Below, one piece after another: positions 1 through 6,254 of a DNA stretch of 9,913 nucleotides (positions are counted from its first letter, which is position 1; each line of letters begins with the position of its first letter). The notes beneath the pieces were generated by a model. It saw only the letters and a program-made list of their open reading frames with translations, ran no database searches and had not been told where the DNA came from. Source of the stretch: Candidatus Babelota bacterium (lineage in GTDB: Bacteria; Babelota; Babeliae; Babelales; Babelaceae); contig PRDV01000088.1 in NCBI GenBank assembly GCA_003174035.1, positions 1 through 9,913 on the forward strand, in the 5' to 3' direction. The translations under genes and the position numbers were made by a program.

Positions 1-93
1 TTAAAATGCAATAAGGACGGTTGCCTGACCCCATTGATCAATCAAGGGGCCTGCGGCAGCTCGATTCGGTCAAACGCTGGGCACCTTGTGTAT
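1..93 (+). pseudogene. Possible remnant of a papain-like (C1A) cysteine protease; very tentative
   Basis: The first frame is open from the window edge to a TAA at 94-96 and contains KDGCLTPLINQGACGSS. This resembles the segment leading into the papain-family active site, usually TPVKNQGxCGSCWAF, including the oxyanion-hole Gln and first Cys. The catalytic Cys position reads Ser, the Trp-Ala-Phe that should follow is absent, and the frame stops soon after, so any such gene would be dead or truncated. The minus strand is also open across 1-69, so the frame alone is weak evidence. The resemblance may be chance. Confidence 0.2.
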
Positions 94-115
94 TAAACTA
101 GTACACAAGGTGCCC
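79..115. repeat. Perfect 14-bp inverted repeat (hairpin, possible terminator)
   Basis: The arms GGGCACCTTGTGTA (79-92) and TACACAAGGTGCCC (102-115) match perfectly around a 9-nt loop. It lies 59 nt past the stop of the minus-strand WD40 gene and could end its transcript, or that of a plus-strand gene to the left. Neither side has a clear run of T, so a standard intrinsic terminator is not proven. It could also be a small dispersed palindromic element. Confidence 0.6.
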
Positions 116-173
116 TTACTTATAGTAATGAACAAATCAGACTGTTATTGGGGCTGATTGTTACTCCATTTTC

Positions 174-1406
174 TTACTTTGAGGTAGTGCGTCCAGCTAC
201 ATTGGCATTAAGTGTATACACGAGTTCTCCTGATGTAACATCAAAGATTTTAGCAGTACTGTTATTGCAGCCAAGAACGAGGAGCGTCCCCTCTCTATTA
301 AAATGCCCAGAAAGAATTTCATCACATTGGCAATCTAGTAGGTGAGCAATGGAACCTGATGAAAGATTCCAGAGCACCCCAACACCAGGCGAGTCATGCT
401 CCACAAGCAATTGGTTGCCCATCTTGTTAAATTCTACAAAAAGAGAACGATCATTATCGTATAGAAATGTAATAAGTTTTCCGGTTGCGACGTCAAATAT
501 TCTTATTGATGAATCGCTACAGGTTACCGCTATTTGGGTTTCATCATGATTAAAATTGATTGAATCAATAAACTTAACTTTAGGATCATCAACGAGCACG
601 CGCACTTTATTACCGGTTTTTACATCCCAGACAGTCGCTTGATACCCACCAATAAATAAAAGAGTTCCTGCCTGGTTAAGTAATGCAAAGGTTGCCCAAT
701 CTTTTCCATTGAATGTTTGAATAAGGGTTCCTGTAGTTACATCATATAGTTCAGCGACACCATCGCAATAGCCAAAAACAACTTGAGTGCCTTCAGGATT
801 GAATCTTACAACATAAGGATCATCACCTGTTCCTGAAACAGTGCTAATTTTGCTTCCTGTTGCTACATCCCAGGCAGCTGCAGTTTCGCCTTGAAGAGTC
901 AAGACAAGTGTTCCCTTTTGGTTGAATGATGCTGAGTATATATGGTGCTCATCTTGTAGGATTTGTATTAATTTGCCGGTATACACATCAAAAATTTTGG
1001 CCGCACCACCCGAAGCGACAACTACCTGCGTTCCATCATGGTTAAAATGAGCCTCGGCGGGGGCATCCTCTAGTAAAGAAAAAAGTATTTTTCCCGTTTT
1101 GACATCCCATAATAACGTTGGTCCTCCATCTATACAGCTTGTGACTACCACATCACCTTTTCGATTAAATTCCGCCTCTAAACGCCATTCTTCTGTATTT
1201 GAAATTTTTGTCGAACGAGCATAGGTGCTTTCAAGAGTTTTTTTGTGCGGACTGATTTGATGAAATGCCCTTCTAATTGCTTTATTTACCGTGCGAAAAT
1301 ATTCCTTGTGTAATTCAAGCAAGGAGGTATCTCTAGAAAAAATCTCGCCATGAAACAGGCAGAGTGAAAACGTGAGGATACTGATTTTAGTAAGCATCTT
1401 TTGCAT
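174..1406 (-). CDS. Secreted eight-bladed WD40 beta-propeller protein
   Basis: This 410-residue protein has a signal peptide: MQKMLTK, then a hydrophobic stretch ISILTFSLCLF. A helical linker follows (about 28-70), then eight WD-type repeats with 39-44 residues between motifs. Each repeat ends in a WD-like box followed by a TG/SG turn, for example LWDVKTGK, IFDVYTGK, WDVATGS, YDVTTGT, VWDVKTGN, IFDVATGK, WNLSSGS and IFDVTSGE. An eight-bladed propeller is the likely fold, and WD40 propellers usually bind proteins. The ATG at 1406 is chosen because AAGGAG (1413-1418) sits 6 nt upstream; the longer frame starting with TTG at 1412 would abut that site. It lies 97 nt downstream of bamA on the same strand and may be co-transcribed; I see no convincing promoter in the gap. 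Partner and location beyond export are unknown. Confidence 0.9.
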   Translation of the reverse strand: MQKMLTKISILTFSLCLFHGEIFSRDTSLLELHKEYFRTVNKAIRRAFHQISPHKKTLESTYARSTKISNTEEWRLEAEFNRKGDVVVTSCIDGGPTLLWDVKTGKILFSLLEDAPAEAHFNHDGTQVVVASGGAAKIFDVYTGKLIQILQDEHHIYSASFNQKGTLVLTLQGETAAAWDVATGSKISTVSGTGDDPYVVRFNPEGTQVVFGYCDGVAELYDVTTGTLIQTFNGKDWATFALLNQAGTLLFIGGYQATVWDVKTGNKVRVLVDDPKVKFIDSINFNHDETQIAVTCSDSSIRIFDVATGKLITFLYDNDRSLFVEFNKMGNQLLVEHDSPGVGVLWNLSSGSIAHLLDCQCDEILSGHFNREGTLLVLGCNNSTAKIFDVTSGELVYTLNANVAGRTTSK

Positions 1407-1412
1407 GAGCAA

Positions 1413-1418
1413 CTCCTT
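1413..1418 (-). promoter_or_regulatory. Shine-Dalgarno site of the WD40 gene
   Basis: AAGGAG on the minus strand lies 6 nt before the ATG at 1406. It touches the upstream in-frame TTG (1412) directly, so it selects the ATG. Confidence 0.8.
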
Positions 1419-1503
1419 AAGATTAAGAAAAATAAGTCTTGGGAGTAGCCTAAATAAAATAATGAAAGGAAATCAACACATTTAATACAAGCGTCAATCT
1501 TTA

Positions 1504-4026
1504 CTAAAAATCTTGCTGCATGGTGAAGTGAACTTCATAAGGACTTTCACGCAATCTCTTATTTCTGTCAAGCTTGAAGCCCCAATCAATACGTACAGGT
1601 ACGGGACTTAAGAAGCGCACGCCAAATCCGACAGCATGTCGATATTTGAAGCGATTATTGGTAAGGGCAAACTCATTCACTGGTAATGCAAGCAGGGCGC
1701 GTTGTTTTTCAGAAATCGGGGTATCCCAACCAGCACCACCGTCATAGAACACAAGCGCGCGTATTGATTGATCTTTAGTAATGGAGAAAATAAGTTCAGC
1801 GTTAACCCAGAAAGCATTTTGAGCGCCAACGGAGCTGCCGAAAATTTGAGGCCCGATTTGACCAAATTCAAAGCCACGTACCGTAGCCGGCCCACCCATA
1901 TTATAAAGATCTCGGTAAGGAATTAACTTGCCGCCAAGGGGGCGAACAATTCCTGCATGGCCATGAAGGAGGAAAATAAGATCATACTCCCCAATAAGCG
2001 GCGTGAGCCAGGTAGTATCAAAATCAGCCTTAATATACCCAAAACAGCTTCCGGGCGCTGGTATGCCAGTTCTTGTGGTAAAGCTCCAGTTATACCCCCT
2101 ATTAGGTAGCACCGGGTGGTTGCGTAAATCTTGTCCCATATAGGTACCGATCCAACCGCTGGTACCCGAAATAAAGCGGCGATCAATAAATGACTGAATC
2201 AAATCTACTTGTGCCTCAGGACGACCAGCTCTTTCTGCTCTGAGTCCATTTTGAAACTGTATACGTTCAACGCCTCCATTTACTGATGCGGAAATATCTG
2301 GGCATCCGGGTAGGGCAAAAAGTAGTTGTGCATCACCGCCAGTAACGGTCTCACGAGGAGCGGTATTAATATTCTCAAAATCTTCATAGGTCGAACGGCG
2401 ATGGTAGACCCCCACACCACCACCAATAGGGCGCCCAAAGAGCCACGGTTGTATCATATTAAAAGCAAAAGAACGATCATTGCGGGACCAGCTCGCATTT
2501 GCATTTATTTTCATGCCGGTGCCAAATACGTTGCGATCACTGATACCAAAGCCAATACGGACAGAGCTTGAAGGAGATTGGGGGTCTGCTCCTCCAAATC
2601 CAATCATACCATCAATTTTGCCTGTTTTTGCTTCTTTAAGGACGAGGTCTAAATCTACTAAATCTTCTTTAAGCTTATTAATTTTCCATTCGACGCCATT
2701 TTGAGGCTCAAAATATCCCAGACCTTCGACTCTGCTTTTTGAAATATCCATATCAGGTAGGGTGAGTAGCTGTCCTTCACAGAGCGTGAGCATGCGACGG
2801 ATTACATAATCGCGTGTTTTTGTGTTCCCGCTAATAATGATACGATTTAAAAATACTTTGTTGCCTACGTCAGAATTGAACGTAAGTTCTACGGTCTTTG
2901 TTTCCATATTGGGTACAATAATCGGCTCAATATCTGCATAAATATAGCCGCAACGCCCCCAGGCATTTCGTAAGTTTTCCATGGTTTGTCTGACCATCTC
3001 TTTACTATACAGTTGGCCAGCACGAATAGGAATGAAAGGTAGCAGTTGCTGCTCAGTTAAAATATCATTGCCGGGAGCACTTACTGACGTTATGGTAAAG
3101 AGATCACCTTCCTCAATCGTAAATGTGATGGTTATGCATTCATAAGCATCCTTATCGACTGCGATATCTACCACGCGTGCGGCAAGATAACCATTACTTT
3201 GGTAATAGTTTTCAATGACATATTTATCCGCATCAAGCATCTCTTGTTGGAAACTGCCCGCCTTGCTCATAAACCCAAAGAGCCAATCCTCGCGAGTAAA
3301 GATACTATTGCGTAGTGTTCGACTGCTGATACAGGTATTTCCTCTAAAGTTGATACGCTTTACGACAGCCTTATGTCCTTCAGTGATAATAAAAGTGGCA
3401 ATAGCAGTATTTTCTAAAGATGGGCGTAACTCAGCTTTAATGGAGACGGCATGATAATTTTTTTCAGCATATAATCGTTTAATTTGCTCGGCATAGAGCT
3501 GGAGCTCTTCTTCATCCATAGCGGGTATTTCTGAAAGTTTTAATTTTTTTTCAATTTCATCGGCCGTTAAGTTGTTGTTGCCTTCATAGCAGATTGACGC
3601 AATCTTTTTCTTTTCTTCAACAAATATATGGAGGTCTATTTCTGTGGCAGAAAAATCCTCTACCTCCACAGAAACATTGTTAAAATAATTAAGATCATAG
3701 AGATTACGGATCAAATCACCTGTTTTTGCTGCATTGAAAGGTTCCCCAATCCTAAAGGGTATACGAGCGAGCAGCGCTTCTTGTGTTACCAACTTATTTC
3801 CTCGTATACTAATCGCATGGACCTTTTTCCGCTCTTGTGTATGGAGCGGGTTTGCGGTTTTTAAAGATAGTTCGGGAGAATCAGGGGGGTTGGTTGCACC
3901 GATAGAATCATCGCTTTGGGGTTTTGCTTGTTGGTCAGTTTTTTCAATGCCCACAAGGGGGAACAATAATGAGGATGCCATACCAAGGAGCACTAGCCGG
4001 TTTTTTAGAACAGTTATTTTAAGCAT
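1504..4026 (-). CDS. bamA: Outer membrane protein assembly factor BamA (Omp85 family)
   Basis: BamA is the outer-membrane barrel that folds and inserts other beta-barrel proteins. The 840-residue product has an N-terminal signal segment (about 1-26, hydrophobic LVLLGMASSLLFPLVG) and a low-complexity linker to about 66. Five POTRA domains follow at roughly 68-138, 140-217, 220-306, 309-387 and 390-466; each starts with a strand ending in GN or a close variant (IRGNKL, YEGNNNL, FRGNTCI, APGNDIL, ISGNTKT). Residues 467-840 form the 16-strand barrel. The loop-6 signature VRGFEFGQIGP is present with its Arg at 717, and the protein ends in Phe, as expected for a barrel C-terminal strand. Length is close to E. 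coli BamA (810). The ATG at 4026 has only a weak GGA upstream. The gene is divergent from cysS, 83 bp apart, and their promoters probably overlap. No lpxD, skp or fabZ neighbour is seen. Confidence 0.97.
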   Translation of the reverse strand: MLKITVLKNRLVLLGMASSLLFPLVGIEKTDQQAKPQSDDSIGATNPPDSPELSLKTANPLHTQERKKVHAISIRGNKLVTQEALLARIPFRIGEPFNAAKTGDLIRNLYDLNYFNNVSVEVEDFSATEIDLHIFVEEKKKIASICYEGNNNLTADEIEKKLKLSEIPAMDEEELQLYAEQIKRLYAEKNYHAVSIKAELRPSLENTAIATFIITEGHKAVVKRINFRGNTCISSRTLRNSIFTREDWLFGFMSKAGSFQQEMLDADKYVIENYYQSNGYLAARVVDIAVDKDAYECITITFTIEEGDLFTITSVSAPGNDILTEQQLLPFIPIRAGQLYSKEMVRQTMENLRNAWGRCGYIYADIEPIIVPNMETKTVELTFNSDVGNKVFLNRIIISGNTKTRDYVIRRMLTLCEGQLLTLPDMDISKSRVEGLGYFEPQNGVEWKINKLKEDLVDLDLVLKEAKTGKIDGMIGFGGADPQSPSSSVRIGFGISDRNVFGTGMKINANASWSRNDRSFAFNMIQPWLFGRPIGGGVGVYHRRSTYEDFENINTAPRETVTGGDAQLLFALPGCPDISASVNGGVERIQFQNGLRAERAGRPEAQVDLIQSFIDRRFISGTSGWIGTYMGQDLRNHPVLPNRGYNWSFTTRTGIPAPGSCFGYIKADFDTTWLTPLIGEYDLIFLLHGHAGIVRPLGGKLIPYRDLYNMGGPATVRGFEFGQIGPQIFGSSVGAQNAFWVNAELIFSITKDQSIRALVFYDGGAGWDTPISEKQRALLALPVNEFALTNNRFKYRHAVGFGVRFLSPVPVRIDWGFKLDRNKRLRESPYEVHFTMQQDF

Positions 4027-4048
4027 TGTATATCCGAGGTCAAAAGTG

Positions 4049-4078
4049 TTGACGTCTGAAGTTTAGTGAATCTATAAT
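4049..4078 (+). promoter_or_regulatory. Sigma-70-type promoter for cysS
   Basis: TTGACG (4049-4054) and a perfect TATAAT (4073-4078) are separated by 18 nt, giving a leader of roughly 25 nt before the cysS ATG. The complementary strand over the -10 also reads TATTAT and TATAGA, so the divergent bamA promoter may overlap here, although its -35 is not clear. Confidence 0.75.
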
Positions 4079-4100
4079 ACTATATTTAGGATTTTTTGCT

Positions 4101-4105
4101 AGGAG
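4101..4105 (+). promoter_or_regulatory. Shine-Dalgarno site of cysS, supporting the upstream start
   Basis: AGGAG lies 4 nt before the ATG at 4110. No purine-rich site precedes the internal ATG at 4182, where CysRS proteins normally begin. The only visible ribosome binding site therefore points to the extended start. Confidence 0.65.
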
Positions 4106-4109
4106 TCTC

Positions 4110-5504
4110 ATGCATAAGTTCTCTCACTTCGGACAACGTCCGAACGGACATTCTCTCGGACACTGTCCGGTTCCGCCGTTAATGCTGCATAATACGCTGA
4201 CGGATCGCCAAGAGCCCTTTCATAAAGAAGATGGTAAGGTTAGTATGTATGTTTGTGGTATTACTCCTTATGATTATCCCCATGTAGGCCACGGTCGCGT
4301 TTATGTGACATTCGATGTTCTGTATCGTTTACTGAGATTTCTAGGCTATGATGTAACCTATTGCCGTAACTTTACTGATATTGATGATAAGCTTATTAAT
4401 CGAGCAGAGAAGGAACTCAATGACCCTGCTGATTACTTGATAATAGCCAATCGCTTCATTGAGGCTTTTCATGAGGATTTGCTCTCCCTTGCATGCCTTT
4501 CACCTGCTTATGAGCCGCGGGTTACTACCCATATCGGGCCCATTATTGCTTTTGTTGAGGGGCTTATTGCCGCCGGCAAGGCATATGCCACACCCATAGG
4601 AGACGTTTATTATAGTATCAAATCATTTCCAGAGTACGGTAAGCTTTCTAGGCGATCTATTGCTGATCTTGAGGCGGGAGCACGCGTCGCGGTGCGAGAG
4701 GATAAGCATGATCCGTTAGATTTTGCGCTGTGGAAGTCAACTGACGTTGCTCCTGGCTGGGAAAGTCCTTGGGGATTTGGCAGGCCTGGTTGGCATATTG
4801 AATGTTCAGCTATGGCAAAAGCGTATTTGGGAGAGACTTTAGATATTCATGCGGGGGGTATGGATCTTATATTTCCCCATCATGAAAATGAAGTAGCTCA
4901 ATCTGAAGGTCTGCATAATAAAATCTTTGCCCGCTTCTGGATGCACAATGCCTTTGTGCGCATTAATCAGGAGAAAATGTCTAAGTCTCTGGGAAATTTT
5001 GTGACCTTACGGGACCTCTGTAATCGGTTTCATCCGATGGTAATTCGTTATTATTACTTGATTCATCATTATAGAAGCCCCCTTGATTTTACAGCAGAGG
5101 ATATTGAGGGCGCTTCAAAAAGCTATCAGCGTCTTTGTCTTGCCTTAGAAAAAGTGCCTGCAGCAATGATAGATGAAATACGAAACTCGTCTGATCCGTT
5201 ATTACAATCAATGCTTGCTGCACTGTGTGATGATCTTACCATTGCCAAATTCTTTGGGCTTCTTTTTGAGTCACTTTCTGAGCTTGGGCCAAATGAAGCT
5301 TCCGTTATTAAGGGGCTCATTAACGAGGTGTTGGGGCTTAATCTCGTACCTCTGCCAAAGGCAGAAGTAGTTATTACTCCTGAAATTCAACAGTTGCTTG
5401 ATGAACGAGAAGCAGCCCGCGCTGCCAAAGATTGGGCTCGGTCTGATGCTCTTCGTGATCAGTTGAAAATCTTGGGTGTTGAGGTGCAGGATAGGAAATT
5501 GTAA
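4110..5504 (+). CDS. cysS: Cysteinyl-tRNA synthetase (class I)
   Basis: CysRS charges tRNA-Cys with cysteine in the cytoplasm. The 464-residue product has the class I signatures: HVGH (58-61, the HIGH box) in PYDYPHVGHGR and KMSKS (289-293). The four zinc ligands that select cysteine are present as C49, C232, H257 and E261; the C232-H257-E261 spacings match E. coli C209-H234-E238. The C-terminal part contains the helical tRNA-binding and anticodon regions. The oddity is the first 24 residues. Family members begin near MLKxxNTLT, which corresponds here to M25 (MLHNTLT, ATG at 4182). Residues 1-24 (HFGQRPNGHSLGHCP and flanks) are extra and are encoded by a palindromic repeat. A ribosome binding site at 4101-4105 and a strong promoter support the upstream start. 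Confidence 0.97.
   Translation: MHKFSHFGQRPNGHSLGHCPVPPLMLHNTLTDRQEPFHKEDGKVSMYVCGITPYDYPHVGHGRVYVTFDVLYRLLRFLGYDVTYCRNFTDIDDKLINRAEKELNDPADYLIIANRFIEAFHEDLLSLACLSPAYEPRVTTHIGPIIAFVEGLIAAGKAYATPIGDVYYSIKSFPEYGKLSRRSIADLEAGARVAVREDKHDPLDFALWKSTDVAPGWESPWGFGRPGWHIECSAMAKAYLGETLDIHAGGMDLIFPHHENEVAQSEGLHNKIFARFWMHNAFVRINQEKMSKSLGNFVTLRDLCNRFHPMVIRYYYLIHHYRSPLDFTAEDIEGASKSYQRLCLALEKVPAAMIDEIRNSSDPLLQSMLAALCDDLTIAKFFGLLFESLSELGPNEASVIKGLINEVLGLNLVPLPKAEVVITPEIQQLLDEREAARAAKDWARSDALRDQLKILGVEVQDRKL
4119..4176 (+). repeat. Palindromic element inside the 5' end of cysS
   Basis: Two hairpins sit in a row: TTCGGAC-AAC-GTCCGAA (4128-4144, 7-bp stem) and CGGAC-ACT-GTCCG (4157-4169, 5-bp stem). CGGACA occurs three times (4130, 4145, 4157) and TTCTCTC twice (4119, 4151), so this looks like a diverged tandem duplication of a unit of about 26-32 bp. 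It stays in frame with cysS and encodes the extra N-terminus. Its placement resembles the palindromic elements inserted in frame into Rickettsia genes; that parallel is inference. Confidence 0.6.
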
Positions 5505-5530
5505 CTCCTTGGAAAGTTTTCCCACAATGT

Positions 5531-5550
5531 AAGGGGCCTTGCGGCCCCTT
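5531..5550. terminator. GC-rich hairpin between convergent genes, probable bidirectional terminator
   Basis: AAGGGGCC (5531-5538) and GGCCCCTT (5543-5550) form a perfect 8-bp stem with a TTGC loop. It lies 26 nt after the cysS stop and 5 nt after the stop of the small minus-strand gene. T runs on either side are short or absent, so termination is inferred from position and stem strength. Confidence 0.6.
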
Positions 5551-5555
5551 GAAAG

Positions 5556-5669
5556 TTACTTCTTGGTAACGACTGGTCTTACAACTTTGTTTGCTGCACA
5601 GCCGCAAGTTGCCAATACTTCAGCGCCAAGTGCGAGGCTCACAAGAGCCACTAAGAATAGATTTTTCAT
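5556..5669 (-). CDS. 37-residue exported peptide with a Cys-Gly-Cys motif
   Basis: This is a complete small gene of 37 codons. The product starts MKNLFLVALV, continues through a hydrophobic core to GAEVLA (residue 20), then TCGCAANKVVRPVVTKK. This is a typical signal peptide with a likely signal peptidase I cut after V-L-A, leaving a basic peptide of about 17 residues with two Cys separated by Gly. Thr precedes the first Cys, so the lipobox is poor, but lipoprotein processing cannot be excluded. AAGGA (5676-5680) lies 6 nt before the ATG, a promoter lies upstream (5713-5742), and a hairpin follows the stop. These expression signals are the best evidence that it is real. I do not recognise a family; a small envelope or secreted peptide is the most that can be said. 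Confidence 0.75.
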   Translation of the reverse strand: MKNLFLVALVSLALGAEVLATCGCAANKVVRPVVTKK

Positions 5670-5675
5670 GATTCG

Positions 5676-5680
5676 TCCTT
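5676..5680 (-). promoter_or_regulatory. Shine-Dalgarno site of the small exported peptide gene
   Basis: AAGGA on the minus strand lies 6 nt before the ATG ending at 5669. It supports translation of this very short gene. Confidence 0.7.
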
Positions 5681-5712
5681 TTTGTTTAGGGGTTAATACT
5701 GTTTACATTCTC

Positions 5713-5742
5713 ATCGTAATAAAAACCCCAAACTTAAGTCAA
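5713..5742 (-). promoter_or_regulatory. Likely promoter of the small exported peptide gene
   Basis: On the minus strand TTGACT (5737-5742) and TACGAT (5713-5718) are 18 nt apart. The -35 is one base from consensus and the -10 two. It lies between the thioredoxin stop and the small gene, so the small gene need not depend on thioredoxin transcription. Confidence 0.45.
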
Positions 5743-5787
5743 TATAATTTTAAAAAATCTTTCTATGTGAAAAATTTGAGTGCGCTC

Positions 5788-6117
5788 TTATGTTATTTGG
5801 CCGAGAATAGTGGTAATCTTATCTTCAAGATCTTCTTTACTCATGTAGCCAACTTCTTGACCCACAAGGGCTCCCTTGTTGAGGAAAAGAAAAGTAGGAA
5901 CGGAAGAAATCCCGAACTGAATGGCAATTTGCCGTTCATCATCTACATTTAATTTTGCAAAGACGTAAGAACCACCATGCTTTTTTGCAAGTTCCTCAAA
6001 GGAAGGCTCCATGAGTTTGCACGGTCCGCACCAGGTGGCAAAGGCATCTATAATGACGGGCTTTGAAGCTTGGATAATATCTGTCTCAAAATTGTCTTTA
6101 GTAATAGGTACGATCAT
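5788..6117 (-). CDS. trxA: Thioredoxin
   Basis: This 109-residue protein has the length and motifs of a single-domain thioredoxin, which reduces disulfides in cytoplasmic proteins and is recycled by thioredoxin reductase. The active site WCGPC is at 29-33, the buried Asp is at 24 (IIDAFATWC), and the cis-proline loop SVPTF has Pro74. There is no signal peptide, so it acts in the cytoplasm. AAGGAG (6122-6127) lies 4 nt before the ATG. The gene appears to be transcribed alone from an extended -10 promoter overlapped by an inverted repeat (6132-6154). The reductase is not in this window. The symbol trxA is given by family resemblance. Confidence 0.95.
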   Translation of the reverse strand: MIVPITKDNFETDIIQASKPVIIDAFATWCGPCKLMEPSFEELAKKHGGSYVFAKLNVDDERQIAIQFGISSVPTFLFLNKGALVGQEVGYMSKEDLEDKITTILGQIT

Positions 6118-6131
6118 GGGTCTCCTTATAC

Positions 6132-6154
6132 GTATACTTGTTGATTAAGTATAC
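6132..6154. promoter_or_regulatory. 8-bp inverted repeat over the thioredoxin promoter, possible operator
   Basis: GTATACTT (6132-6139) and AAGTATAC (6147-6154) are perfect inverted arms with a 7-nt spacer. One arm contains the likely minus-strand -10 box TATACT (6148-6153). A dimeric regulator bound here would block initiation, but the short arms and AT-rich setting also allow chance. Confidence 0.4.
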
Positions 6155-6156
6155 CA
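6148..6156 (-). promoter_or_regulatory. Extended -10 promoter of the thioredoxin gene
   Basis: The minus strand reads TGG then TATACT, which fits the TGn extended -10 form. No good -35 hexamer lies 16-18 nt upstream, as is usual for extended -10 promoters. It sits about 30 nt before the thioredoxin ATG. Confidence 0.5.
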
Positions 6157-6254
6157 GAAAAGTTCCCACAAAATCCACTTGCATCAACTATTGCGCTAGG
6201 GAATGATTCTTCTTTAAACTATACCTAACAACGTATTAATTAAGGAGATTAAGC

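Noticed and set aside
1407..1412. TTG at 1412 as start of the WD40 gene
   Set aside because: The AAGGAG site directly touches this TTG, while the ATG at 1406 has the normal 6-nt spacing.
3734..4066. 110-codon plus-strand frame opposite the bamA start
   Set aside because: It is antisense to the signal peptide and first POTRA of bamA, which are well supported, and its product is not protein-like.
4110..4176. T-box or riboswitch controlling cysS
   Set aside because: The hairpins lie after the supported start codon, not in a leader, and the promoter leaves a leader of only about 25 nt. No T-box sequence or specifier loop is seen.
5539..5952. 137-codon plus-strand frame across the small peptide gene and the end of thioredoxin
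   Set aside because: It runs antisense through the clear thioredoxin gene and the small peptide gene, and no ribosome binding site precedes it.
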